This document shows positions 12,441 through 22,700 of a stretch of 64,000 nucleotides of DNA, piece by piece; position 1 is the first letter of the stretch, and the number at the start of each line of letters is the position of its first letter. Source of the DNA: Rhexocercosporidium sp. MPI-PUGE-AT-0058 (taxonomy: Eukaryota > Ascomycota > Leotiomycetes > Helotiales); assembly GCA_020746875.1 (NCBI GenBank), contig JAGTJL010000006.1, positions 558,001-622,000 of the forward strand, written 5' to 3'. A program made the translations under genes and the position numbers. A model generated the notes under the pieces. That model searched no databases and was not told the DNA's origin. It saw nothing but the letters and a program-made list of their open reading frames with translations.

Positions 12441-13260
12441 TGTCCCAAAAACTTGTGGCAGAAAGACCACAAGTGGAAAGCAAATAATATAGAATCACGC
12501 TTTGAGCTGAGCTGGAAGAGGAGTAGAAGCGCCGTGAGGAGGACGATTCTGGGCTCGTGCTCCCTGGCTTCGAGACTTGCAGAAACTGAATACAACTCTG
12601 CATTCGATCAGGGCTTCTAGATAGCTGAGCGACTGGCAGACCTATTACCTGTCAGATTCCACCAATGGGGGATCCTGCAGACCGCTGTTACGAACGGTGC
12701 TCTGTGATCTGAGGGTGCACATGGAGGTGGGCTGGAGAATGTCGCCGCTACAAAAAAATTCGATATGAGGTCAAGAGTAAAGTCTCCGCTACCTCAACGG
12801 CGGTATAAAGGGCCAATTATACAAATGTACGTATATAGGTGAGCACGAGGCGTAAGCCGCCATCCACACAGTGATGCACCCGCAGCAGAAAGGGTGTGGT
12901 GGCAAGCCATGCCGGCCGGGCGTTCCGATTAATATGATGCAGGAAGATAAGAAAGGGAGCCGATCAGTAACGTTGCGGAATGAGCGAGAAAAAGTCAGGG
13001 TGTGATCTCTGTGCCTCTGCCCTGCATCCCTGGCGTACGTAAGTCTAGCTGAGCACACCTCCTAGGCATGGTTATAACAATAATGACTTGTGCAGCTTGA
13101 AGTCGGGATATCTAGATTACAGGGGAAAAGAAAACCAGTTCAGAGTCCTCTACTAGGAAAGTTTTGGCTGGAACTAGCACACCGTGAGAGCTCCAAAGTC
13201 GATGGACGCACAATATCAGGTTGCCTTCAGAGTAATTGGAAGTCCCAGATATGCATTGGC
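12441..13260. other. Intergenic: ABCB promoter region
   Basis: About 820 bp upstream of the ABCB start and downstream of the epimerase-like gene. It should hold the ABCB promoter. Only short, unrecognised open frames are present. I looked for the AflR-type site TCG-N5-CGA and did not find one. Confidence 0.4.
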
Positions 13261-14623
13261 TTAGGACGACGAACCATTCTTCTTCACACTGAATCTGAAA
13301 GTGCTATATGCAATGAAACATCTGTCAGGTCCCCAAACAATCTTTTCGTCCCTCTGCCACTCAGGGTGATTAATTGCATCCGTCCAATCCTGCGTCTGAA
13401 GACTGATTCCAGCGAATCTGGGATATGACCCGGTTCCTTGCTTCTTCTTTAGAGGTACTGCGTCTTACTGGGTCAGCGTTTGCCATTCAAGAAGGTTAGG
13501 AATGTGTGTCTACCATCTGGTTCGTTCCAAGTCACAACCTGCAAGGCTTCCTGGTCGGTGTATAAGTCAAGCTTAACTCCCGACTGTTCAGACTCCAGAC
13601 TAGCAACCGGTTTATGATCCTTCGCCCATGGTTGTGATCGACTAGTAAGGAACGTATTATCAAGACCCGGGGATGAAAAGCCAGATACATTCAGTGCAAC
13701 TGCAAGTGGTCTGGGACTAGACCAGAAGTCATGCCCTGAGTTCTTCTTGTTGCCATGAATATCGCCTGTAGGTACCTTGTCCTCGTCAGTTCCAAGGCGA
13801 AGGCCTGAGTATGGCAAGGACAGCTTGTGTTTGGCAATCGTCCTAATCGAATTATCGGCGAAGCCATCTAAGTTCCAGAATACCTGATGACTCAGGTCTA
13901 AAGGTCCCGCTTCTTTCATCGGCGTTGATCCGTAAGACATGTGCCAGGCAAACGGTGTCACAGTATGGGTTAGACTGGCCCCGGCAACACCTGGAAACCC
14001 ATTCGCACCGCGATCGTATATAAAGAACGTGAGAGTGTCCTTCGTGTGGACTGCTACGTCAAGTTTTATGTTGCCCCAACCCCTTTTTCCGCCGTTGATG
14101 GTAACTGGTTTTCCCGCAACTTTCCCGTTATCAGAGGTTTTCCATATTTTCCCATTGAGCTCGAAGCTTGCACCGCTGATCATGCCAGCATATCGTCCTA
14201 TGTCCGTCCTGTAAGTGACCTGACCAATGGCTTCAACAGATTGCGAACTGACCTAAAGCACCACCTAGTCGTCCATCGTACTCTGCATATTGCGTTGCGT
14301 TGTCGAGGCCCATGACAATGTCAATTTCATTGCCGCGAGTGTCATTGATCCAGAAATTTGCCAGAGCTCCCCCTTGATTCTAGACATCGAGTTATCAGCC
14401 TTGATATGGTGGAAATATCCCCTGCGTGAGACATATCTCACAGTCACCCAAGATTCAATGAGGGTTGTGAGGTACTTACTGTAAAAGCAAGTCGTACTCC
14501 TTCAGCTTGAATAACATATTTGCCTTCTTCATTTGGAGTGTGAATGGCCGTGAGGATGGCGAAGGGGTTCCCGCCCACCCAGATGAATTTCAAGAATGCT
14601 TTGAGAACAACGATCGGCCTCAT
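13261..14623 (-). CDS. Aldose 1-epimerase-fold protein with altered active site
   Basis: Four exons: 14480-14623, 14253-14379, 13514-14197 and 13261-13457 (383 residues). Introns are 100, 55 and 56 bp. The galactose-mutarotase fold is clear from GRYAGMISGASFELNGK, LSHQVFWNLDGF, LPYSGLRLGTDEDKVPTG and the C-terminal DWTDAINHPEW. Known enzymes use two histidines and a glutamate. The second histidine is present (LSHQVFWNL), but the first, normally LHGG, reads INGG. The glutamate motif before DW, normally like IEQEDW, reads LQTQDW. The fold is therefore kept while sugar mutarotase activity looks lost. A weakly hydrophobic N-terminus (MRPIVVLKAFLKFIW) may be a signal or anchor segment. It lies between the exporter and the regulator in the cluster, so a role in the metabolite pathway is plausible but unproven. 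A first exon further upstream cannot be excluded. Confidence 0.85.
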
Positions 14624-15296
14624 GACTACGACGCAGTTGACAAATAACAGACAGATTATGATAGTATTAAGTGAATGAGAGAACGCATTATCCTTTGTTG
14701 CAAGTCACTCAACAGATGACACGCTCTTGGACATGCAACTCAGGGGCGGTCAGAATGCGACGGCGATTTCTGGAGCTCAGTTATCCATGTGCCACACTAA
14801 ATGCTTATCAAGCATTGCACTTAGAGAAACGAAAGATCTCCGCCGGCGACTTGATATTCGTGTAGAGGGGCGCTCTAGCGGCGACTTGAACTCGCTTATT
14901 CGCATTCGTTCGGATTGTGCGATAAACATGAGATCCACCTCAGAAGGTATGGCCTTACCCATGGCCAAGACAGACAAATGATCCTGACTTCAGAGAAGCC
15001 CTGTCCTTGACGGGGGTTTGAGGTGCAAAGCTGCGAACTGACGGTTCGTTTTTCAGGCGCACATCATGTACATAAGGAGTAAAAATGGAGATCAACAGCA
15101 TTTTTAACCGCTGTGCTCTCTCGTAGAAGACCAAAACCGCATTTATTTCCTCGGTGAAGAGGACAAACTGACACATGCTGAGGCGAAACTCCAATGAACA
15201 GTTCCTAGGCAGTATATTCCATGATGGTTGAGCTTTTCCACGTAATTTCTCAAGCTTCGGCATAAATAGACTCCTTTGGCGCCTCGCGTCTGCGTG
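14624..15296. other. Intergenic between epimerase-like gene and regulator
   Basis: About 670 bp. It should include the promoter of the epimerase-like gene. A minus-strand open frame at 14955-15263 (about 100 codons) has no family resemblance that I can see, so I do not call it a gene. Confidence 0.4.
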
Positions 15297-16805
15297 CTAT
15301 CGCTGCACGGCAAGGATTCCCATCAATCTCTCTTCCTTCTCTGAGATATCCACCAAAATAGCATACACAGAAGAAAAAATGGGACTCTTGTTTCCCAATG
15401 TACAGCACCCTTCATCTACCCGGCAGTTGGAGTGAACGCTTCTACTCAGTGAGGTGACAACTTCTGATACAGCATTACCTGGTAGAGAAAACCTGCTCTG
15501 GAATGTGCTTTGAAGCTGCTCCATTAGTTGCTTGACCAGATGGAGAACAGTGCTGACAAATAAACTCGATCGTGCTGTCATACTGAACGTGCCAAAAGTT
15601 AAGGAGGGCGATAACGATGGATGTTGCGTCACTATCTTGTCACTTGGGTTATTGGGCGATGACAGTAAGGAAGCAACGAGACCATCGTACGCCATAAGTA
15701 GACTTGAATAACAAGAAAGACTGAGAAGCGTCGTGACAGCGTCCAAAGGATGATTAGCGCTGCTAGCAGGGGCGGTTGGCAAATCGCTGGTCGAACTGAG
15801 ATGGACTTTTAATGACCGAGATGAGTTAAGGGGCATGTGAGGGACTGGCGCAGGTGACGAGGGTGGCATTTGAAGAATGTCGATTAGAGTTTGAGTGTTC
15901 CTGAGGACCATGTCCAAATTTGACGTTCTGGCGTTATCTGAAGTTGGACTTTCGGTGGTCAAATGCTCTGCTGGCAGGAAGGAAGGTTTGAAATTTGAGG
16001 AGGGTTCTTGAGGCGTAAATTTGCATAGGTCAGACTGTAGCTTTAAAAGCTGATGGAAACAGTCATAGATATCCGAAGCGCTCCCTGAAGAGCCTTGTCC
16101 ACTCATGTCGGCAGGATCGGGAATACTGTCTGGGGGTTTTGAGGGGTCTTTTCCGCCATTCGTTGTCTGCACGCCGTCCGAGACCGACAAAGTTAAAGAT
16201 GTAGTGTTTTGAAGTTGGTTGAAGTCACCCTGTGGAAGAGTAACTGCGTGATCGAATTGTGAAGAATAGTCTGATTCCAGCATAGAGCTTAGGCCGAAGT
16301 CGTCATTTGGCCAACTTTCTGGTACCCAGGAGTCGCAGATTAAACGTTGTGAATCTATCGAACCGGGACGTCAGAAGAAATTATCAAAACAAGGCATGTA
16401 CAGCGTCTCACCGTCAATTTGAATCACAGTCGGGCCAGAAATCGAGACGCTCAAATTGGATGCAGGTGGGGGTGCGCAGTTGTTGATGGCTCCGACATGA
16501 AGAGAGTCACAGGTTTTCCAAGCAGCTCTACTTTGTCTCTTCCGTTCTATTGGGGCGGTCCGAGGGTGTGCATGAACATGATCCCGGGGAGATGAGCCAG
16601 ACGACTGGGTCACTGACTTGTCCTTAGGCCGACCCATTTGCAGCGGAGCAGAGTATGAGCAAACATTGCCAAGACGTCCACACCTCTCACATTCGAAAGA
16701 CCCCGGGGCTCTCGCACAACGACTCTTTGTCTCGTGACATCTGTCACAAGCCGCTCGAATTGAAGATCTCGGGGCCTTTCGTTGGGATTTTTGAGTAGCC
16801 AACAT
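15297..16805 (-). CDS. AflR-type Zn2Cys6 transcription factor
   Basis: Two exons (16412-16805 and 15297-16354) with a 57-bp intron give 483 residues. The N-terminus has a basic stretch followed by the binuclear zinc cluster CDRCHETKSRC...CERCGRLGNVC (C-X2-C-X6-C, then C-X2-C-X6-C). The linker YSAPLQMGRP after it is characteristic of the AflR subgroup. The rest is Ser/Pro-rich with a C-terminal region (DCFHQLLKLQSDLC..., later LLSLSCYSSLLMAYDGL and a cysteine-rich segment) like the aflatoxin-regulatory-protein domain (PF08493). Such proteins are nuclear and usually activate their own cluster. It is divergent from the enoyl reductase across a 0.93-kb shared upstream region, an arrangement that fits a pathway-specific regulator. 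Confidence 0.9.
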
Positions 16806-17739
16806 GAGTAACAGACAAGACTTGTGAACTCCAGACTGGTCTTAGGGAATCCTCACATAGAAATGATGTCCAATGCTGGAACGAAGTAAGTGGCACGAGC
16901 AACGAATGATATGTATTTGAGTTGTATCCCGTCAGTCAGCCTTGACGCTACTTGACATTTTTTACTGATTGAATGACTCGGTTGCATCCCGTGCATGGTT
17001 GCGCCTCATTCTAACATAATTGGCATTAGGGCTGCTGAACTCGCGGGGAGTACGATAAGTATAGCTTTCGAGGCACCAATTCTTTGCCACAGAAGATAAT
17101 CCCATTGCTCTACCAGCATTCTGATGACTTGGTGGGACCGTTCGCAGACAGAATTCGATAAGACCCACTTGTATATGCTAGAGGGAGGCGTTGCCGGGGT
17201 TGATTGACTGTAATATCTTACGAGAGGACCTGTAGGAGCAGAAGTGCAAGGGGGTCGAATAAATGTGGTGGACGAGGGTCCATCCAACTAACTACATGCA
17301 GAAGGGGAGCGGGCGGCACGGGTCGTCATGCAGAACAGGCGCACTCCAAATACAAAGTGCTCAGAAGCAATCGTAAGTTTCCTTAGCCAAAGCATGACAT
17401 TCTTGTGTGGAAAAACAATTATGTCGCCGGAACATGTGGTACAAGCAAGCGCTGATTTCAAGTGAACGGCAGGGTGATCTGATGTAACACGCCGTCGGTG
17501 ACTTCCTCCTGCCTCTTTCACACATCCACGCGGCGAAGCATTGTTGAATCGGAGAAATGTAGAAGCTCGTAAGGTAAAGTTCTTCTTGAAAGGAGATTCG
17601 CACCCGCCGTGGGATAATCGACGGTTTGCATCCCAGGATATCCGAGCAGGAACTTGTTCTTTCGTCAAGTTACAAGCTTCCCTTCCCTAAGGCGCGCGGA
17701 GTGCAAGTCAGATAATCCAGTGTCATCGATTTCCGCCCA
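16806..17739. promoter_or_regulatory. Divergent promoter region, regulator and trans-enoyl reductase
   Basis: This 0.93-kb region separates the divergently transcribed regulator and enoyl reductase and must hold both promoters. I could not find an exact AflR-type TCG-N5-CGA site. The nearest is TCGATTTCCGC at about 17725. Minus-strand open frames such as 17288-17668 look like chance. Confidence 0.45.
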
Positions 17740-18980
17740 ATGGAATCTCTTCCAGAAACCCAAATTGCAATTGTTGGTCTGGAGGACGGGACCTTGACCA
17801 TAACAAAGGATATGCGACTTCCCAAGCTAGAAGATGACATGATTTTAGTGAAGACGAAATTCGTTGGGTTGAATCCGGTGGATACTAAGATGGTCGGTCG
17901 ACTGGTTATACCCGGAGCCATAGTCGGGACAGACTTTGCTGGATACGTTGTGGCAATTGGCAGTAACGCCCTTTGTCCCGGGGTCAAAATTGGCGATCGT
18001 GTAGCAGGAGTGGTCCAATCTTCCAATCCTCTACAACCTGATGTTGGCGGTTTTACCGAATACATAGGAGCGACCGGGTTCGTGACTATGAAAATACCAG
18101 ATGCCATGTCGTTCGAGGAAGGGGCAGCGATTGGTAGCGGAATTGTACGTACACGTGCGAGCCCGCAATTTCATTTTAGATTCCTTTTCACACTTCGTGA
18201 GATAACATTTCTGATCCTTTCTCGAATTATACATTCGGAGCTAACCCGTTCCTCGATTGTTCAGGGCACGATGGGTATGGCATTGTTCTACTCTCTCCAG
18301 GTTCCTGGATATCCGACAGAGCCTGCACTGAAGCCCAAGTATGTTCTCGTATATGGAGGAAGTTCGGCAACTGGAACAATGGCCATTCAGCTTATAAAAT
18401 TGTGAAGAGACCAAGAATTCCATCAATCGAATAAATAGCTGACTTACGGACCAGGTCTGGTTTGATTCCAATAGCAACGAGCTCAGAGAGGAACTTCGCT
18501 TTGGTGTCATCATATGGTGCGGAGAAAGTCTTCGATTATCATCTGCCATCGTGTCCTGATGACATCAAATCCTACACGAAGAACTCGCTCAAATTTGTCG
18601 TCGACTGCATATCCGAGCCAGAAACGATGGAGTTTTGTTACAAGTGCATTGGCAGAGCAGGCGGCAAGTATACAGCCCTCGAGCCATTTCCCTCGTGGTT
18701 GGACACCAAGAAGCTCATCAAGGCCGATTGGGTGTTTGGCCCAATGATGTTAGGCAAGAAAATCGGATGGCCGGCGCCATTTGCACGAGAGGCAGACGAA
18801 GAATTACGAAAATTCTCCGTCAAATGGTTTTCCACTGCTCGGCAGCTTCTGCAGGAAGGCAAGATCAGAGCCCATCCTTTAAAGAGTTTGCCAGGCGGCT
18901 TTCAGGGAGTCCTCGATGGGATGGAGATTTTGCGGAAGAAAGAACTGTCCGGTGTGAAATTGGTATATGAAGTCTGCTGA
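17740..18980 (+). CDS. Trans-acting enoyl reductase (LovC-like, MDR superfamily)
   Basis: Three exons (17740-18144, 18265-18401 and 18455-18980), with introns of 120 and 53 bp, give 355 residues. This is close to LovC-type enzymes. Landmarks are FVGLNPVDTKMVG near the N-terminus, GAIVGTDFAGYVVAIG, FEEGAAIGSGIGTMGMALF across intron 1, and the NADPH-binding YGGSSATGTMAIQLIKLSG across intron 2. The zinc ligands of alcohol dehydrogenases are absent, as expected for this subfamily. LovC-type proteins dock on a highly reducing PKS whose own ER domain is dead and reduce selected enoyl-ACP intermediates. The neighbouring PKS-NRPS lacks a recognisable ER cofactor motif, so this is almost certainly its partner. 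Confidence 0.93.
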
Positions 18981-19739
18981 GAGAGAGCGGTGTATCGAGA
19001 TTGATAGATGAGATGAAGGCCAAGTTAAGGTATTAAAGTGCATTGGTGGCCGATGGTGTAGTTGTGGGAAGTCTGTGGATGGGAAGATGATGTTTTGAAG
19101 TTCTGGCGCGTCCACCAGAACGCGTCGTTTGTGCCAAGCCATGTCACGTGCAGAGGTTATCTAAACCACCTCGTATTTCTAGGGGACTTCGTGCCTCCAA
19201 CAGGATAGCCTTGAAATGAGAAAATATTAGTTTAACCTCTGTCGCTAGACGCTCTCTTGTCCGCTACAAAACCTCTCTAGGCTCTTTATCTTTTATGTCT
19301 CTGAATTGCGAATTGACTTGTTTATCTATCATCGTTTTCCACTGTCCATCAATTCTCAACGTCAGAGTCGCTGCCCGTTCATGGAGAGGCGCAGGCTTCC
19401 TAGCTAACACCCATCCGACGGCGACTTTCTGATAATTCAATCTCACAATGATGACTGCAAGTGCCAAGGTGTTACCGGCGAAGTTGCTACGCCAGTTTGG
19501 CAGTTCCAAGCTCCATGCGTCGGACACAGAAGCTATATGAGTGGTAGCTCGAATGGTCTGTCAAATCCAGCATGCTTTTCAGCTTCTGCGTCGATCAATT
19601 GAATGAAAAAAATCTTCTTAATTGTCCCTTTGCCACGCTTCTGCTCTTTTAAAGAGCCTTCCTCAGTAGAACAAGGACAAAACGGACCTCCGATCATCTC
19701 CAATACACGGCTGTCTTGAGTTCTGGGATCATAGCAAAG
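18981..19739 (+). promoter_or_regulatory. PKS-NRPS upstream region
   Basis: About 760 bp between the enoyl reductase stop and the synthase start, with no gene. The last 150 bp contain CT-rich tracts typical of fungal leaders. A 15-nt palindrome, GCTCTTTTAAAGAGC, lies at 19643-19657, about 85 bp before the ATG, around a TTTTAAA core. It could be a TATA-like element or a binding site. Confidence 0.4.
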
Positions 19740-22700
19740 ATGGCCAACCTCCAAGCCGAGCGAGAACCGATTGCCATCATTGGAAGTGGATGTCGCTTCC
19801 CTGGAGATGCAAACACTCTTTCGAAACTCTGGAAGCTCCTTGAGCAACCTCGAGACGTCTCCGAGCCAATTGCATCAGAACGGTTCAATGTTGATCGATT
19901 CTACCACCCAACAGGATCCCACCATGGCACCACTAATGTCAAAGATGCCTACTTCATTCCTGGAAATGCGCGAAAGTTTGATGCACCTTTCTTCAATGTT
20001 CTTCCGTCTGGTATGTCGTCGTCACCCGCTGAGTTCCCTTTTCCAATCTCAGGGGCATATTCAATCTGTGGCAATTCATTCTAGCAAAACTTCTCATTCC
20101 TGCCTATCTTTCACAACAACCCTACTGATTTTAAAACAGAAGCAGATTCTATGGACCCACAGCACCGCATGCTCATGGAGGTCTGTTACGAAGCAGCGGA
20201 GTCTGCGGGAGTTACAATGTCCGACCTTTCAGGATCTGATACAGGTGTTTTCATTGGTTTGATGTCTTATGACTATTCTGGAATAGCAAGTCGAGATCCA
20301 AATTTCATCCCCACTTATTTATCTTCAGGCACGGCCAACAGTAACGCAGCAGCTCGGATATCGTACCATTTTGACTGTCATGGACCTTCGTATGTATCAT
20401 TTCACTAGAATGTTTGAACGTACTGATTCTGCAGGATGACCATCGATACTGCATGTTCATCGAGCCTTGTGGCAGTACATCAAGCTGTTCAAGTTCTCAG
20501 GGACGGGGCTTCGCGAATGGCCATAGCCGGAGGAACAAACTTGATCCTGGACTCGGGGAATTTCATCGCGGGGAGTAAGATGAACATGTAAGTTCTCCTC
20601 GCACTTGATTCTGTTACTACGATCTTGAGATCAAAAGTTTCGTTTTATCTTGTCTATACTGTCCTTACCTTCTTATAGGCTCTCACCCACCGGGCATTCC
20701 AGAATGTGGGATGCTGACGCTGATGGGTATGCGAGGGGAGAGGGTGTCGGGGCAGTCATTCTCAAAACACTAAGCTCTGCAATTGAAGACGGCGATGATA
20801 TCGAATGCATCGTACGTGAAACAGGTATCAATCAAGATGGCAAGACTACCGGAATCACAATGCCAAGTGCTTCAGCCCAAGCTGCCCTGATCAGATCGAC
20901 TTACGCTAAAGCTGGACTTGACTTGACAAAGAAGGATAATCGATGCCAATATTTTGAGGCTCATGGGACAGGTACGCCGGTAAGTTGTTATAAGCAAAGC
21001 TTTCTGATTCCATGGGAAAATCACTAACGCGCCATTTCCAGGCCGGTGACCCTCAGGAGGCAGAAGCGTTGCGCAATGCGTTTTTCGGCTACGGCAACGA
21101 AGAACCAGACGAAGTTCTCTACGTGGGTTCCGTGAAAACAGTCATTGGTCATACAGAAGGAACTGCAGGCATTGCAGGCCTTCTCAAGGCTTCGATTGCA
21201 CTGAGGCATGCGGTCATCCCGCCAAATCTGCTTTTGAATCGTTTGAATCCGAATGTGGCTCCATTTTATACCAACATGCGAATCCTACAGGAACCCCAAG
21301 CGTGGCCGAATATCCCTGCTAACACCCCACGTAGAGCAAGTGTCAACAGTTTTGGTATTGTTTTATACCGTCACGTTCAGTCTCATGTTATCATGCTGAT
21401 GGCTCGTCAGGTTTTGGTGGCACCAACGCACATGCTATTCTCGAGAGCTACGATTCGATTGTTGCAAAGCCAGAACATAGTATACCATGTATACCGCTTG
21501 TGTTCTCTGCGGCGTCCGAGAAATCTCTCGAGGGGATCATCCGTTCGTATCTTTCGTACATCAAAGAGTCACCTTCCATTGACCTGCGTCATTTGGCATA
21601 TACATTGGTTCGTGATACAATTCACTTCCCATTGTCATTGAAATTCTTCTACATCCTATCATACTGACTAGGGCAATTGGAACAGAGCTGTCGCAGATCT
21701 GCTCTCGTCGTCAAAGCCACCTTCTCAGCTTTAACTACAGCAGAGCTATGTAGCTCTATAGAAACACGCCTCGAGCTAAACTCTAGCGGTGGTTCCAAAA
21801 TAGCAGGTATACGATCAACTCAGAATTCGGGAATTCTTGGAGTCTTTACTGGCCAGGGTGCACAATGGGCTGGTATGGGAGCAACATTGGTCAAAGCATA
21901 CCCTCTTGCTCAGAAAACCATCGAAAATTTGGATCAATCATTGGCCACTCTTCCGGTTCCGGATCGTCCAGGATGGAAGATCCTCACAGAGCTCTCGTCA
22001 GGGGAAGAGACGACGCATTTAGAAGAAGCTATATTCTCCCAGACTCTCTGTACTGCTGTACAGATAGTTTTGGCGGATCTTCTCAAGAGTGCTGGTGTCC
22101 TTTTCAAGGCCGTTGTCGGTCATTCCGTGGGTTTTCACGAAGCCAGAAAGTTATTCCAATTCACTAATCCCTTGAAATAGAGCGGCGAGATTGCCGCTGC
22201 TTACGTCGCCGGGTTCCTAACTGCTCGTGATGCAATTCGCATTGCATACTATCGTGGATACTATGCTAAGCTGGCTTCAGGACCTGAAGGTCTCACGGGT
22301 GCAATGATAGCGGTCAGCACAACCCTCGAAGATGGAAAAGCGATGTGTGAACTCGAAGACTTTGAAGGACGTATCTCTGTGGCCGCTCACAATTCACCTG
22401 AAAGCATCACCATAAGTGGTGACAGCGATGCAATTGTCGAAGTCCTTGCTGTCTTTGAAGAAGAAGGTAAGTCCGCCAGACAGCTGAAAGTGAGCACAGC
22501 ATATCATTCCCACCACATGCTCCTGTGCTCTGAGTCCTATGTCCGCGCCATCAAGGGATGTGATATTGAAATACTTGATCCAAAAGATGACGGGCCTACC
22601 TGGTATTCCAGCGTCGATGGGGGCGGGAGAGTGGAGGGTGGTGAATCGCTCAAGGGAACCTATTGGGCTGAAAATATGGTAAATCCTGTGCTTTTTGCAC

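Noticed and set aside
14955..15263. 102-codon minus-strand frame upstream of the epimerase-like gene
   Set aside because: No family resemblance, no splice partners that extend it, and overlapping frames of similar length on the other strand.
17288..17668. 126-codon minus-strand frame in the divergent promoter
   Set aside because: No recognisable domain, and it lies across the shared promoter of two well-supported genes; likely chance.
16806..19739. AflR-type binding sites TCG-N5-CGA in cluster promoters
   Set aside because: None found on scanning by eye; only near matches such as TCGATTTCCGC near 17725.
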